NCBI GenBank assembly: GCA_963711005.1
Contig: CAVQCJ010000002.1
Location: forward strand, 186,001 to 250,000
Reading direction: 5' to 3'
Source of the DNA: CAVQCJ01 sp963711005
GTDB lineage: Bacteria; Actinomycetota; Actinomycetes; Prado026
Length of the DNA: 64,000 nucleotides
The notes beneath the pieces are model-generated. The model saw nothing but the letters and a program-made list of their open reading frames with translations. It made no database searches and was not told the origin of the DNA. Both the position numbers and the translations under genes were made by a program. Positions 45,915 to 53,888 of the stretch are shown one piece after another (the stretch's first letter is position 1; every line of letters begins with the position of its first letter).

Positions 45915-46439
45915 TCACCGGAAGGTCCGAGCGTACGTCGTGGACGGCTCGACACGCCGGGCCAGCCGCATGAGCAGCGGCACCAGGAACGGGGCCAGCA
46001 GGACGTCGTACAGGACGGCGGTGGGCAGCGCCCGAAGCAGGGCAGCCCCGTCGACCCTGGGGTCGCCGAGCGCGAACCCGATCGCGGCGTAGCCGAGCAC
46101 GGCGCCCGCCGAGGCCAGCCCCACGACCAGCACCGGGACCAGGGCCGAGGACTCCGCGGCGTCCATGGCCCGCCCGGCGAACCAGCCGACCAGGGCCAGC
46201 ACGAACGCCCACCGGCCGACCTGCCCGTCCGCGGGCGGGACCACGTCCAGGAGCAGCCCGCCGGCGAAACCCACCACGCATCCGGTGGTGGAGCCCTGGA
46301 CCAGCGCCAGCGAGACCACCACGATCAGCACCAGGTCGGGGGTGGCCCCTGGCAGCGGGATCCGGGACAGCACCACCGTCTGCAGCACCACCGCCACCAC
46401 GAGCAGCAGCCCGAACAGCAGGATGCGCCTGGTCGTCAC
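45915..46439 (-). CDS. mreD: Rod shape-determining membrane protein MreD
   Basis: 174 residues, GTG start, frame intact. Five or six hydrophobic helices, beginning RRILLFGLLLVVAVVLQTVVLSRIP and containing PDLVLIVVVSLALVQGSTTGCVVGFAGGLLLDVVPP, the usual MreD pattern, ending with a basic tail. MreD bridges MreC to the elongasome in the membrane. Coupled to mreC by a GTGA overlap. A 103-base gap to pbpA follows. Confidence 0.93.
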   Translation of the reverse strand: MTTRRILLFGLLLVVAVVLQTVVLSRIPLPGATPDLVLIVVVSLALVQGSTTGCVVGFAGGLLLDVVPPADGQVGRWAFVLALVGWFAGRAMDAAESSALVPVLVVGLASAGAVLGYAAIGFALGDPRVDGAALLRALPTAVLYDVLLAPFLVPLLMRLARRVEPSTTYARTFR

Positions 46440-47372
46440 GTGTGGCTCGGGGACGGGTTGGGCGACGCGGTGGACGTCGCCGTCGATCCCGGCGACGCCG
46501 TGGACGACGGCGACGGTCTTGGCGGCGGGGACGGGAGCACCGAGTCGCGCGGGTCGGTGCGCGGCAGCACGATGACGATCCCGACCAGGTCGAGCGACGC
46601 GAAGCTCACGAACGGTCGCAGGGTCGCCGAGCGGTTGTTCGAGCCGACCGGTCCCTGCGCCGACACCAGCGTGCCGACCGGGATGCCGCCGGGCACGTTC
46701 AGCGCGGCCTGCTGCCAGGTCACCACGACGGTCCCCGGCGCCATCACCTGCTGCGGGTCGAACGGCACGTACTTCATCGGCTGAGCGGTCCCGGCGCCCG
46801 AGACGTAGCCGAGGTCGAGCGTGCTCGCCAGCCGGGTGCCGACCTTGTACTGCGGGTCGATCGCCAGCAGGACGGTCGCGGTCGAGGCCGTGACCGTACT
46901 TGACCCGGCCGACCAGGCCGTCCCCGTTGATGACGGTCATCCCGACCTTGAGACCGTCACGGCTTCCTGCGTCCACCAGCACCGTGTTCGAGAACCCCTG
47001 CGCCGGGGCGATGCCGATCACCTGGGCGGGCACGATCGTGTACTGCCCGAGGCCGGCGATCTTGAGCAGCGCGTCGAGCTCGGCGGCCCGCGCGTGGTCG
47101 AACTCGTTCGCCCGTTCCTGCAGGCGTAGCCGGTCGTTCTCCTTCTGCAGCTGGTCGAGGCGGACCTGCTCGTCGTGCCCGAGACCGCCGAAGAAGTCGT
47201 GCACGGGACGGAACGCCGCGGCCGCGGCGCGTTGCACCGGACCGAACACGGCACCACCGGCGGAGCGCAGCGCCTTCCCCGGACCCGAGCTCCCGCCGCC
47301 GAGGGCGATCAGGGTGAGCGAGACCAGCAGCAGCACGACGAGGACGACCCGCCGGCGGCGGGTGTCCCTCAT
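46436..47372 (-). CDS. mreC: Rod shape-determining protein MreC, frame broken once
   Basis: From ATG 47372: basic head (RDTRRRR), one membrane helix (VVLVVLLLVSLTLIAL), coiled coil (GHDEQVRLDQLQKENDRLRLQERANEFDHARAAELDALL), then the beta domains (VIGIAPAQGFSNTVLVDAGSRDGLKVGMTVINGDGLVGRVKY and, in the next frame, VTASTATVLLAIDPQYKVG). One extra base near 46897. Corrected length is 311 residues, with a Ser/Pro/Thr tail. It organises PBP2/RodA on the outer membrane face. Last gene before mreB in the minus-strand order. Confidence 0.92.
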
Positions 47373-47415
47373 CGACGGCCGGTGGCCACGGGGAAGCCGG
47401 GGCGCTCGAGAGCGA

Positions 47416-48448
47416 TCAGTGCCGCGGCTCGGAGATCAGGACCTGCTGCAGGGCCTCGAACTCCTCCACGCACTTGCCGGACCCGAGCGCGACGCAGTCG
47501 AGCGGGCGGTCGGCGATGTGGATCGGCATGCCGGTCTCGTGCCGCAGCCGCTCGTCGAGACCCTTGAGCAGCGCGCCACCACCGGTCAGCACGATGCCGC
47601 GGTCCATGATGTCGCCGGACAGCTCGGGCGGGCACTTGTCGAGCGTGGTCTTGACCGCGTCGACGACGGCGTTGACGGGCTCCTCGAGCGCCTTGCGGAT
47701 CTCCTCGCTCGACACGACGATCGTCTTCGGCAGACCGGTGACGAGGTCGCGCCCGCGGATCTCCGCGTGCGGCTCGTCCGGCATCGGGAACGCCGAGCCG
47801 ATCGCCATCTTGATCTCTTCGGAGGTGCGCTCGCCGAGCAGCAGCGAGTACTCCTTCTTCACGTACTGGATGATCGCGTTGTCGAGCTCGTCGCCGCCGA
47901 CGCGGATGCTCTGCGCGGTCACGATGCCGCCGAGCGAGATCACGGCGACCTCGGTGGTGCCGCCGCCGATGTCGACGACCATGTTGCCGGTCGGCTCGTG
48001 CACCGGCAGCCCGGACCCGATCGCCGCGGCCATGGGCTCCTCGATGATGTAGACCTTGCGCGCGCCCGCGGCGTAGCCGGCGTCCTTGACCGCGCGCTGC
48101 TCGACCCCGGTGATGCCGGACGGGACGCAGACGACGATGCGCGGCTTGGCCAGGTGACGCCGCTTGTGCACCTTCTGGATGAAGTAGCGCAGCATCCGCT
48201 CGGTGGTGTCGAAGTCGGCGATGACGCCGTCCTTGAGCGGGCGGATCGCGACGATGTTGCCCGGGCGTGCGGCCGATCATCTTCTTGGCCTCGACGCCGA
48301 CGGCGAGGATCCCGCCGCTGTTCTGGTTGATCGCGACGACCGAGGGCTCGTTCAGGACGATGCCGCGGCCGCGGACGTACACCAGGGTGTTGGCCGTGCC
48401 GAGGTCGACGGCCATGTCACGGCCGATGAACGACATGTTGTTCGCCAT
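47416..48448 (-). CDS. mreB: Actin-like MreB, frame broken once
   Basis: Bacterial actin guiding lateral wall growth. From ATG 48448 (MANNMSFIGRDMAVDLGTANTLVYVRGRGIVLNEPSVVAI), with a second possible ATG at 48436. DLGTANT is phosphate loop 1, VDIGGGTTEVAVIS is phosphate loop 2, and the end LTGGGALLKGLDERL is the adenosine motif. One extra base near 48262 (GCCCGG for GCCGG) separates IGRTPG from NIVAIRPLKDGVIADF. Corrected length is 343 residues. First of the mreBCD-pbpA-rodA group. Confidence 0.95.
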
Positions 48449-48548
48449 GGGGAAGCTCGCGCCTTCCGGGGGGGTCGCTGGGCCGACCCATCGTAACGGC
48501 GGACCGCAGGTCCCCAGAACCCGAACGCGCAAGCCCGTGGGCCACCGG

Positions 48549-48959
48549 CTACCCCAGGTCGGGGAAGAACAGGGCGATCTCGCGGGCCGCGGACTCCGCC
48601 GAGTCCGAGCCGTGGGCGATGTTCTCGGTGGTCAGGCTGGCCAGATCGCCCCGGATCGTGCCCGGGGCGGCCTTGACCGGGTTGGTCGCGCCCATGAGGG
48701 AGCGCCAGGCCTCGATCACCTCGGGCCCCTCGGCCACGGCGGCCAGCAGCGGTCCGGACGTGATGAACGCCACGAGCTCGCCGAAGAACGGCTTCTCGGT
48801 GTGCTCGGCGTAGTGGGTCTGTGCCACCTCGACGGTGATCGTCCGCAGCTCGGCGGCCACCAGGCGGTAGCCCTTGCGCTCGATCCGGCCCAGGACCTCC
48901 CCGACCAGGCCACGGGCGACGCCGTCGGGCTTGACCAGGACCAGGGTGCGCTCGGACAC
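48549..48959 (-). CDS. ndk: Nucleoside diphosphate kinase
   Basis: 136 residues, GTG start, intact. ERTLVLVKPDGVARGLVGEVLGRIERKGY, then HTEKPFFGELVAFITSGP and the active-site NIAHGSDS with catalytic phospho-His116. Balances NTP pools by transferring phosphate from ATP. Located between DUF4233 and mreB as in Streptomyces-like genomes. Confidence 0.96.
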   Translation of the reverse strand: MSERTLVLVKPDGVARGLVGEVLGRIERKGYRLVAAELRTITVEVAQTHYAEHTEKPFFGELVAFITSGPLLAAVAEGPEVIEAWRSLMGATNPVKAAPGTIRGDLASLTTENIAHGSDSAESAAREIALFFPDLG

Positions 48960-49029
48960 GACGGTTCTCCAGCTTCGTCAAGGATCGGCTCCGTCACGGC
49001 TGCGACGGGCGCCGCGTAGCGTATCCCGC

Positions 49030-49410
49030 TCAGCCGGCGGCGGGCGGAGCCGGCGGCCGGGGCGGGATCCCCGGGGCCGCCGCCGCAGCCCGCTTGGCCG
49101 CCAGCACCACCTCGGCCCTGCGGGCGACCAGGATCGCCGAGATCCACAGCAGCGCGAACAACCCGCCGAGGAAGAACATCACCGGCAGCACGAACCCGCC
49201 GGCGACGACGAGCACCTGCACCGCGGACCCGAGCACGTACCCGGCCGGCGAGCGCAGCATCGCGGCGGCGAGCACGCACAGCACGACGACCGTCAGCCCG
49301 CCGACCAGGATCAGGGTGTGGTGCGCGTCCGTCAGGGTCAGCGCCGGCACGATCGCGAGCGCGACGACGAGCGCCTCGAACGCCAGCACCGAGGCACACA
49401 GGGTGCGCAT
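49030..49410 (-). CDS. DUF4233 membrane protein
   Basis: 126 residues, ATG start. Four hydrophobic helices (about 4-26, 32-52, 56-78, 80-98) and a Pro/Ala tail. This DUF4233 family is restricted to actinobacteria and is found just after folC, as here (six bases separate them). Function unknown. Confidence 0.85.
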   Translation of the reverse strand: MRTLCASVLAFEALVVALAIVPALTLTDAHHTLILVGGLTVVVLCVLAAAMLRSPAGYVLGSAVQVLVVAGGFVLPVMFFLGGLFALLWISAILVARRAEVVLAAKRAAAAAPGIPPRPPAPPAAG

Positions 49411-49416
49411 AGCGGC

Positions 49417-50778
49417 TCAGTCCCCTATCCCGGCGCTCGCGTCCGCCGCGCGCACCCGGCGCAGCAGCGTGCGCGCCTCGCCGACGGTGACGATCGAACC
49501 GGTGACAAGGACGCCCGCTCCGCTGGTGGAGCCGTCCTCCTCGGCCAGCGCGATCGCCTCGTCGAGAGCGTCCGGCAGCCGCGGCGCGACGCTGACCCGG
49601 TCGGCGCCGAAGACTTCCACCGCGATCGCGCCGAGCGCGTCGGCCGACAGCGCGCGCGGCGAGGCGCTCTGTGTCACGACCACCGCGTCCAGAGCCGGCT
49701 CGAGCGCTTCCAGCAGTCCGTGCGCGTCCTTGTCGTCCAGCATCGCGACGACGGCGACCAGCCGCGCGAACGAGAAGTCGGTGACGATCGCCTGCGCCAG
49801 AGCCCTGGCCCCGGCCGGGTTGTGCGCGGCGTCCAGCAGCACCGTCGGCCCACGGCGGACCACTTCGAGCCGGCCCGGCGACCTCGCGGCGGCGAACCCG
49901 GCCCGAACCGCGTCGAGGTCGAGCTGCTCCCGACCGTCGCCGAGCAGCGCCTCGACGGCGGCGAGCGCCACGGCGGCGTTGCCGGCCTGGTGCGGGCCCA
50001 GCAGCGGCACCAGCACGTCGGGGTACGTCCCGGCCAGGCCGCGCAGCTCGAGCAGCTGGCCACCGACCGCCAGCGACCGGGTGAGCACACCGAACTCGAG
50101 TCCTTCGCGGGCGAGGGTCGCGCCGACCTCGGCGACGCGGCGCAGGAGGACCTCGGCCGCGGCCACCTCCTGCCGGGCCAGCACGGCGAAGCCGCCGGAC
50201 TTGACGATCCCCGCCTTCTCCCCCGCGATCTGCTCGATCGTGTCGCCCAGGTAGGCCTGATGGTCCAGCCCGACCGGGGTGACCACGGCGACGGTCGCGT
50301 CCACGACGTTCGTCGCGTCCCACGTGCCGCCCATGCCCACCTCGACCACCGCGACGTCGACGGGCGCGTCGGCGAACACGGCGTACGCGAGCGCGGTCAG
50401 CGTCTCGAAGTACGACAGCGGGTGCTCGTGCCGGGCGTCGACCAGGTCGAGGTAGGGCTCGATCTCGGTGAACGCCTGGACGAAGCGGTCGTCGGCGAGC
50501 GGCTCGCCGTCCAGGCTGATCCGTTCGGTGACGCGCTCCAGGTGCGGGCTCGTGTACCGGCCGACCCGCAGCCCCAGCTCGCGCAGGAGGGCGTCGGCCA
50601 TCCGGGCCGTGGATGTCTTGCCGTTGGTGCCGGCCACCAGCAGAACCGGGTACGCCGTCTGCGGGCTGCCCAGGACGTCGAGCAGGTCCCGGACGCGCTC
50701 CAGCGTCGGGTCCAGCCGGGACTCCGGCCAGCGCCGGGCGAGCGCCGACTCCACCTCGGCCAGCGAGCGCTCGGTCAC
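49417..50778 (-). CDS. folC: Folylpolyglutamate/dihydrofolate synthase
   Basis: 453 residues, GTG start, frame intact. P-loop AGTNGKTST at 49-57, with HLERVTERI, VAVVEVGMGGTWDATNVVD, VVTPVGLDHQAYLGDTIEQIAGEKAGI and LLDAAHNPAGARAL, the FolC order. It adds glutamates to folates and can make dihydrofolate. Divergent from valS with only 41 bases between starts, which limits the promoters to overlapping sites. Confidence 0.95.
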   Translation of the reverse strand: MTERSLAEVESALARRWPESRLDPTLERVRDLLDVLGSPQTAYPVLLVAGTNGKTSTARMADALLRELGLRVGRYTSPHLERVTERISLDGEPLADDRFVQAFTEIEPYLDLVDARHEHPLSYFETLTALAYAVFADAPVDVAVVEVGMGGTWDATNVVDATVAVVTPVGLDHQAYLGDTIEQIAGEKAGIVKSGGFAVLARQEVAAAEVLLRRVAEVGATLAREGLEFGVLTRSLAVGGQLLELRGLAGTYPDVLVPLLGPHQAGNAAVALAAVEALLGDGREQLDLDAVRAGFAAARSPGRLEVVRRGPTVLLDAAHNPAGARALAQAIVTDFSFARLVAVVAMLDDKDAHGLLEALEPALDAVVVTQSASPRALSADALGAIAVEVFGADRVSVAPRLPDALDEAIALAEEDGSTSGAGVLVTGSIVTVGEARTLLRRVRAADASAGIGD

Positions 50779-50805
50779 GGTCGGCGAGTCTAGGCGCGGG
50801 CTCCG

Positions 50806-50811
50806 TAGAAT
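50806..50811 (+). promoter_or_regulatory. -10 box of valS, probably leaderless
   Basis: TAGAAT lies eight bases before the valS ATG (50820), so the transcript should begin at or within a few bases of the start codon. No Shine-Dalgarno sequence is present. No clear -35 box. The 41-base spacing to folC leaves little room for a leader. Confidence 0.5.
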
Positions 50812-50819
50812 CGCCGACC

Positions 50820-53390
50820 ATGGACCGCGCCCAGCCACCGGACAAGCCCACCGTCGACGGCCTCGAGGACCGTTGGGCGGCGGTATGGGAGGAGCAGGGC
50901 ACCTACCGCTTCGACCGCACCAAGGAGCGCGCGCAGATCTACTCGATCGACACCCCGCCGCCGACGGTGAGCGGGTCGCTGCACGTCGGCCACGTGTTCT
51001 CGTTCACGCACACGGACACGATCGCGCGCTACCAGCGGATGACCGGTCGCGAGGTGTTCTACCCGATGGGCTGGGACGACAACGGGCTGCCGACCGAGCG
51101 CCGGGTGCAGAACTACTACGGCGTGCGCTGCGACCCGTCATTGCCCTACGACCCGCAGTTCCAGCCGCCTGAGAAGCCGGGCAAGCAGCAGGTCGGCGTC
51201 TCCCGGCAGAACTTCGTCGAGCTGTGCCACCGGCTGACCGGCGAGGACGAGGTCGCGTACGAGCAGCTGTGGCGCCGGTTGGGACTGTCGGTCGACTGGT
51301 CGCTGACGTACGCCACGATCGACGACAACGCGCGCATGGTGGCGCAGCGCGCGTTCCTGGACAACCTGGCTCGCGGGGAGGCCTACCAGTCCGAGGCGCC
51401 GACGCTCTGGGACGTCACGTTCCGGACCGCGGTGGCCCAGGCCGAGCTCAAGGACGAGGAACGGCCGGCCGCGTTCCACCGGCTCACCTTCCACCGCGGC
51501 GACGCAGGCACCGTCGAGATCGAGACGACCAGGCCGGAGCTGCTGGCCGCCTGCGTCGCGCTGGTGGCGCACCCGGACGACGAGCGCTACCGACCGCTGT
51601 TCGGCAGCACCGTGCGGACCCCGGTGTTCGGAGTCGAGGTGCCGGTCGTCGCGCACCGGCTGGCCGAGCCGGACAAGGGCACCGGGATAGCCATGGTCTG
51701 CACGTTCGGCGATCTCACCGACGTCACGTGGTGGCGCGAGCTGCAGCTGGCCACGCGCGCCATCATCGGCCGCGACGGCCGCGTGCTGCCCGATCCTCCG
51801 GACGGGTTGACCGACGCGGCCGGCCGGCAGGCGTACGGACAGCTGGCCGGCCTGACCGTGTTCTCGGCCCGGGAGAAGTCGGTCGAGCTGCTGCGCGCGA
51901 GCGGTGACCTGGTCGGCGAGCCGCGGACGATCACGCACATGGTCAAGTTCTACGAGAAGGGCGAGCGGCCGCTCGAGATCGTCACGTCGCGGCAGTGGTA
52001 CATCCGCAACGGTGGGCGCGACGAGGACCTGCGCGCGGACCTGGTCCGGCGTGGCCAGGAGCTGGACTGGCACCCGGCGTTCATGCGTTCGCGCTACGAG
52101 AACTGGGTCGAAGGGCTCAACGGCGACTGGCTGGTGAGCCGGCAGCGGTTCTTCGGTGTGCCGTTCCCGGTGTGGTATCGGCTGGACGGGTCCGGGGAGC
52201 CCGACCACGACCACCCGCTGCTGGCCGCCCTGGACAGCCTGCCCGTCGACCCTTCGTCCGACTGCCCGGACGGGTTCGGCCCCGACCAGCGCGGGGTCCC
52301 CGGCGGCTTCGTCGCCGACCCGGACGTGATGGACACGTGGGCGACCTCCTCGCTGAGCCCGCAGATCGCGGGCGGCTGGGGGCGCGACGACGACCTGTTC
52401 GCCCGGGTGTTCCCGATGGACCTGCGACCGCAGGGTCACGACATCATCCGGACCTGGTTGTTCGGGACCGTCGTCCGCAGCCATTTCGAGTTCGGCACCG
52501 TTCCGTGGCGCAACGCCGCGATCTCCGGCTGGATCCTCGACCCGGACCGCAAGAAGATGGGCAAGTCGACCGGCAACGCGCTGACGCCGCTCGGGATGCT
52601 CGCCGAGCACGGGTCGGATGCGGTCCGCTACTGGGCGTCGAGCGGGCGGCCGGGGACCGACACGGCGTTCGAGGTCGGGCAGATGAAGATCGGGCGGCGC
52701 CTCGCGATCAAGATCCTCAACGCGAGCAAGTTCGTGCTGGGACTGGAGATCGACGCCTCGGCGACCGGGCGCGACGCCGCGGTGACCGAGCCGCTCGACC
52801 GCGCGCTGCTGGCCGAGCTGGCCTCCGTCGTCGAGCGGGCCACCCGAGCCTTCGAGTCCTACGAGTACGGCCGCGCGCTCGAGGCGGCCGAGACGTTCTT
52901 CTGGACGTTCTGCGACGACTACCTGGAGCTGGTCAAGGAGCGCGCGTACGGCGGACGTGACGGCGGCGCGGCCGAGTCGGCCAGGGCGACCCTCGGGGTG
53001 GCGCTGTCCGTGCTGCAGCGGTTGTTCGCGCCCGTGCTGCCGTTCGTCACCGAGGAGGTCTGGTCCTGGTGGCAGGACGGCTCGGTGCACCGGTCCTCGT
53101 GGCCGGTGCGCGACGAGCTGGGCCCGTCCTTCGCGGCCGGCGACCCGTCGCTGCTGCGGGACGTCTCGATCGTGCTGTCGCTGGTCCGCAGGGCGAAGTC
53201 CGAGGCCAAGGTCTCGATGCGCGCGGACGTCGCCCGGGTGGTCGTGACCGGCCCGGCCGAAGCCCTGCAGCACGTGCTGGCCGCGGCCGACGACCTGCGC
53301 GCCACCGGGCGGATCACCGAGCTGGCCGTCGAGGAGTCCGACGGACCGCTCGCGGCCACGGTCGAGCTGGCTGAGGACAGCGCCGCCTGA
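50820..53390 (+). CDS. valS: Valine-tRNA ligase
   Basis: 856 residues, intact. Class I synthetase: HIGH motif as HVGH (55-58, in PPPTVSGSLHVGH), KMSKS as KMGKS (579-583), and an editing domain inserted between. GWDDNGLPTERRVQNYYGVRCDPSLPYDP and DVMDTWATSSLSPQIAG are typical of the ValRS type common in Streptomyces-like genomes. The C-terminal anticodon-binding region is present but lacks a long coiled-coil arm. The Gly in the third position of KMGKS is unusual. Placed opposite folC, with the dha island between it and clpX. Confidence 0.95.
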   Translation: MDRAQPPDKPTVDGLEDRWAAVWEEQGTYRFDRTKERAQIYSIDTPPPTVSGSLHVGHVFSFTHTDTIARYQRMTGREVFYPMGWDDNGLPTERRVQNYYGVRCDPSLPYDPQFQPPEKPGKQQVGVSRQNFVELCHRLTGEDEVAYEQLWRRLGLSVDWSLTYATIDDNARMVAQRAFLDNLARGEAYQSEAPTLWDVTFRTAVAQAELKDEERPAAFHRLTFHRGDAGTVEIETTRPELLAACVALVAHPDDERYRPLFGSTVRTPVFGVEVPVVAHRLAEPDKGTGIAMVCTFGDLTDVTWWRELQLATRAIIGRDGRVLPDPPDGLTDAAGRQAYGQLAGLTVFSAREKSVELLRASGDLVGEPRTITHMVKFYEKGERPLEIVTSRQWYIRNGGRDEDLRADLVRRGQELDWHPAFMRSRYENWVEGLNGDWLVSRQRFFGVPFPVWYRLDGSGEPDHDHPLLAALDSLPVDPSSDCPDGFGPDQRGVPGGFVADPDVMDTWATSSLSPQIAGGWGRDDDLFARVFPMDLRPQGHDIIRTWLFGTVVRSHFEFGTVPWRNAAISGWILDPDRKKMGKSTGNALTPLGMLAEHGSDAVRYWASSGRPGTDTAFEVGQMKIGRRLAIKILNASKFVLGLEIDASATGRDAAVTEPLDRALLAELASVVERATRAFESYEYGRALEAAETFFWTFCDDYLELVKERAYGGRDGGAAESARATLGVALSVLQRLFAPVLPFVTEEVWSWWQDGSVHRSSWPVRDELGPSFAAGDPSLLRDVSIVLSLVRRAKSEAKVSMRADVARVVVTGPAEALQHVLAAADDLRATGRITELAVEESDGPLAATVELAEDSAA

Positions 53391-53490
53391 CGGCGGAGGG
53401 CTGCGACCGCGACCAGCGCGACGAAGCCGGCGTTGGCGGACCGGCTGCCGCCGGGGAACTCCCGCTCGAACGGGCTCGGCGCAGCAGCGC

Positions 53491-53527
53491 GGGCCGAAGG
53501 GCGACGTCCGTCGACGCCCTTCGGCCC
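53491..53527. terminator. Bidirectional terminator hairpin
   Basis: GGGCCGAAGGGCG (53491-53503) is the exact complement of CGCCCTTCGGCCC (53515-53527), with an 11-base loop. It lies between the convergent valS and the 91-residue gene, and can stop both. No T-run. Confidence 0.75.
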
Positions 53528-53547
53528 GTCCGGCCGCGCGGATGCGC

Positions 53548-53823
53548 TCAGTACTGCGCCTTCGATGCCTCGGTGCGCAGGGAGATGTCGGGGGCGCCGA
53601 CCACGCCGCCGCGGGCCATCGCCTCGCGCAGGGACGGGTCCGCCCCGAACGACTGCGCGCCGGCGGCGTCGGGGAACTCGATGAGGACCAGGACGTCGTT
53701 GCCATCCCGCAGCACCCGGTGACCAGTCGCACCGTGGTTCCGCCGGACCGGCTCGTGGCCGTCGAACTCGGTGATCCAGCTGTCGAAGTCCTGCACCGAC
53801 TGACGTACGGCGAGAGTGGTCAT
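53548..53823 (-). CDS. Small ABM/dimeric alpha-beta barrel-like protein
   Basis: 91 residues from ATG 53823, chosen because GGAGGG lies four bases upstream. A longer form from 53835 would add four residues. Pattern VQDFDSWITEFDGHEPVRRNHGATGHRVLRDGNDVLVLIEFPDAAGAQSFGADPSLREAMARGGV fits a beta-alpha-beta ferredoxin-like fold of the antibiotic monooxygenase or cyclase type. Substrate unknown. A perfect 20-base palindrome overlies its promoter region, so it is probably regulated by a MarR- or TetR-type repressor encoded elsewhere. Confidence 0.65.
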   Translation of the reverse strand: MTTLAVRQSVQDFDSWITEFDGHEPVRRNHGATGHRVLRDGNDVLVLIEFPDAAGAQSFGADPSLREAMARGGVVGAPDISLRTEASKAQY

Positions 53824-53862
53824 TGGGCCCTCCATGTCCGTCGCTTGTCCCCGTCGAGGGAT

Positions 53863-53882
53863 ATTACTAGACCTCTAGTAAT
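53863..53882. promoter_or_regulatory. Perfect 20-base palindromic operator
   Basis: ATTACTAGACCTCTAGTAAT is an exact inverted repeat (arms ATTACTAGA/TCTAGTAAT, centre CC). It is AT-rich compared with its surroundings and sits 40 bases upstream of the ABM-like gene. No regulator gene is adjacent. Confidence 0.7.
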
Positions 53883-53888
53883 CGGATG

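Noticed and set aside
27478..48266. Programmed frameshifting or genuine pseudogenes
   Set aside because: Too many events, all +1, no slippery sites, and affecting essential single-copy genes in a confined segment.
51138..53732. 864-residue open frame antisense to valS
   Set aside because: Shadow of a high-GC gene: composition is Arg/Gly/Val/Leu rich without domains, and valS in the other strand is complete and conserved.
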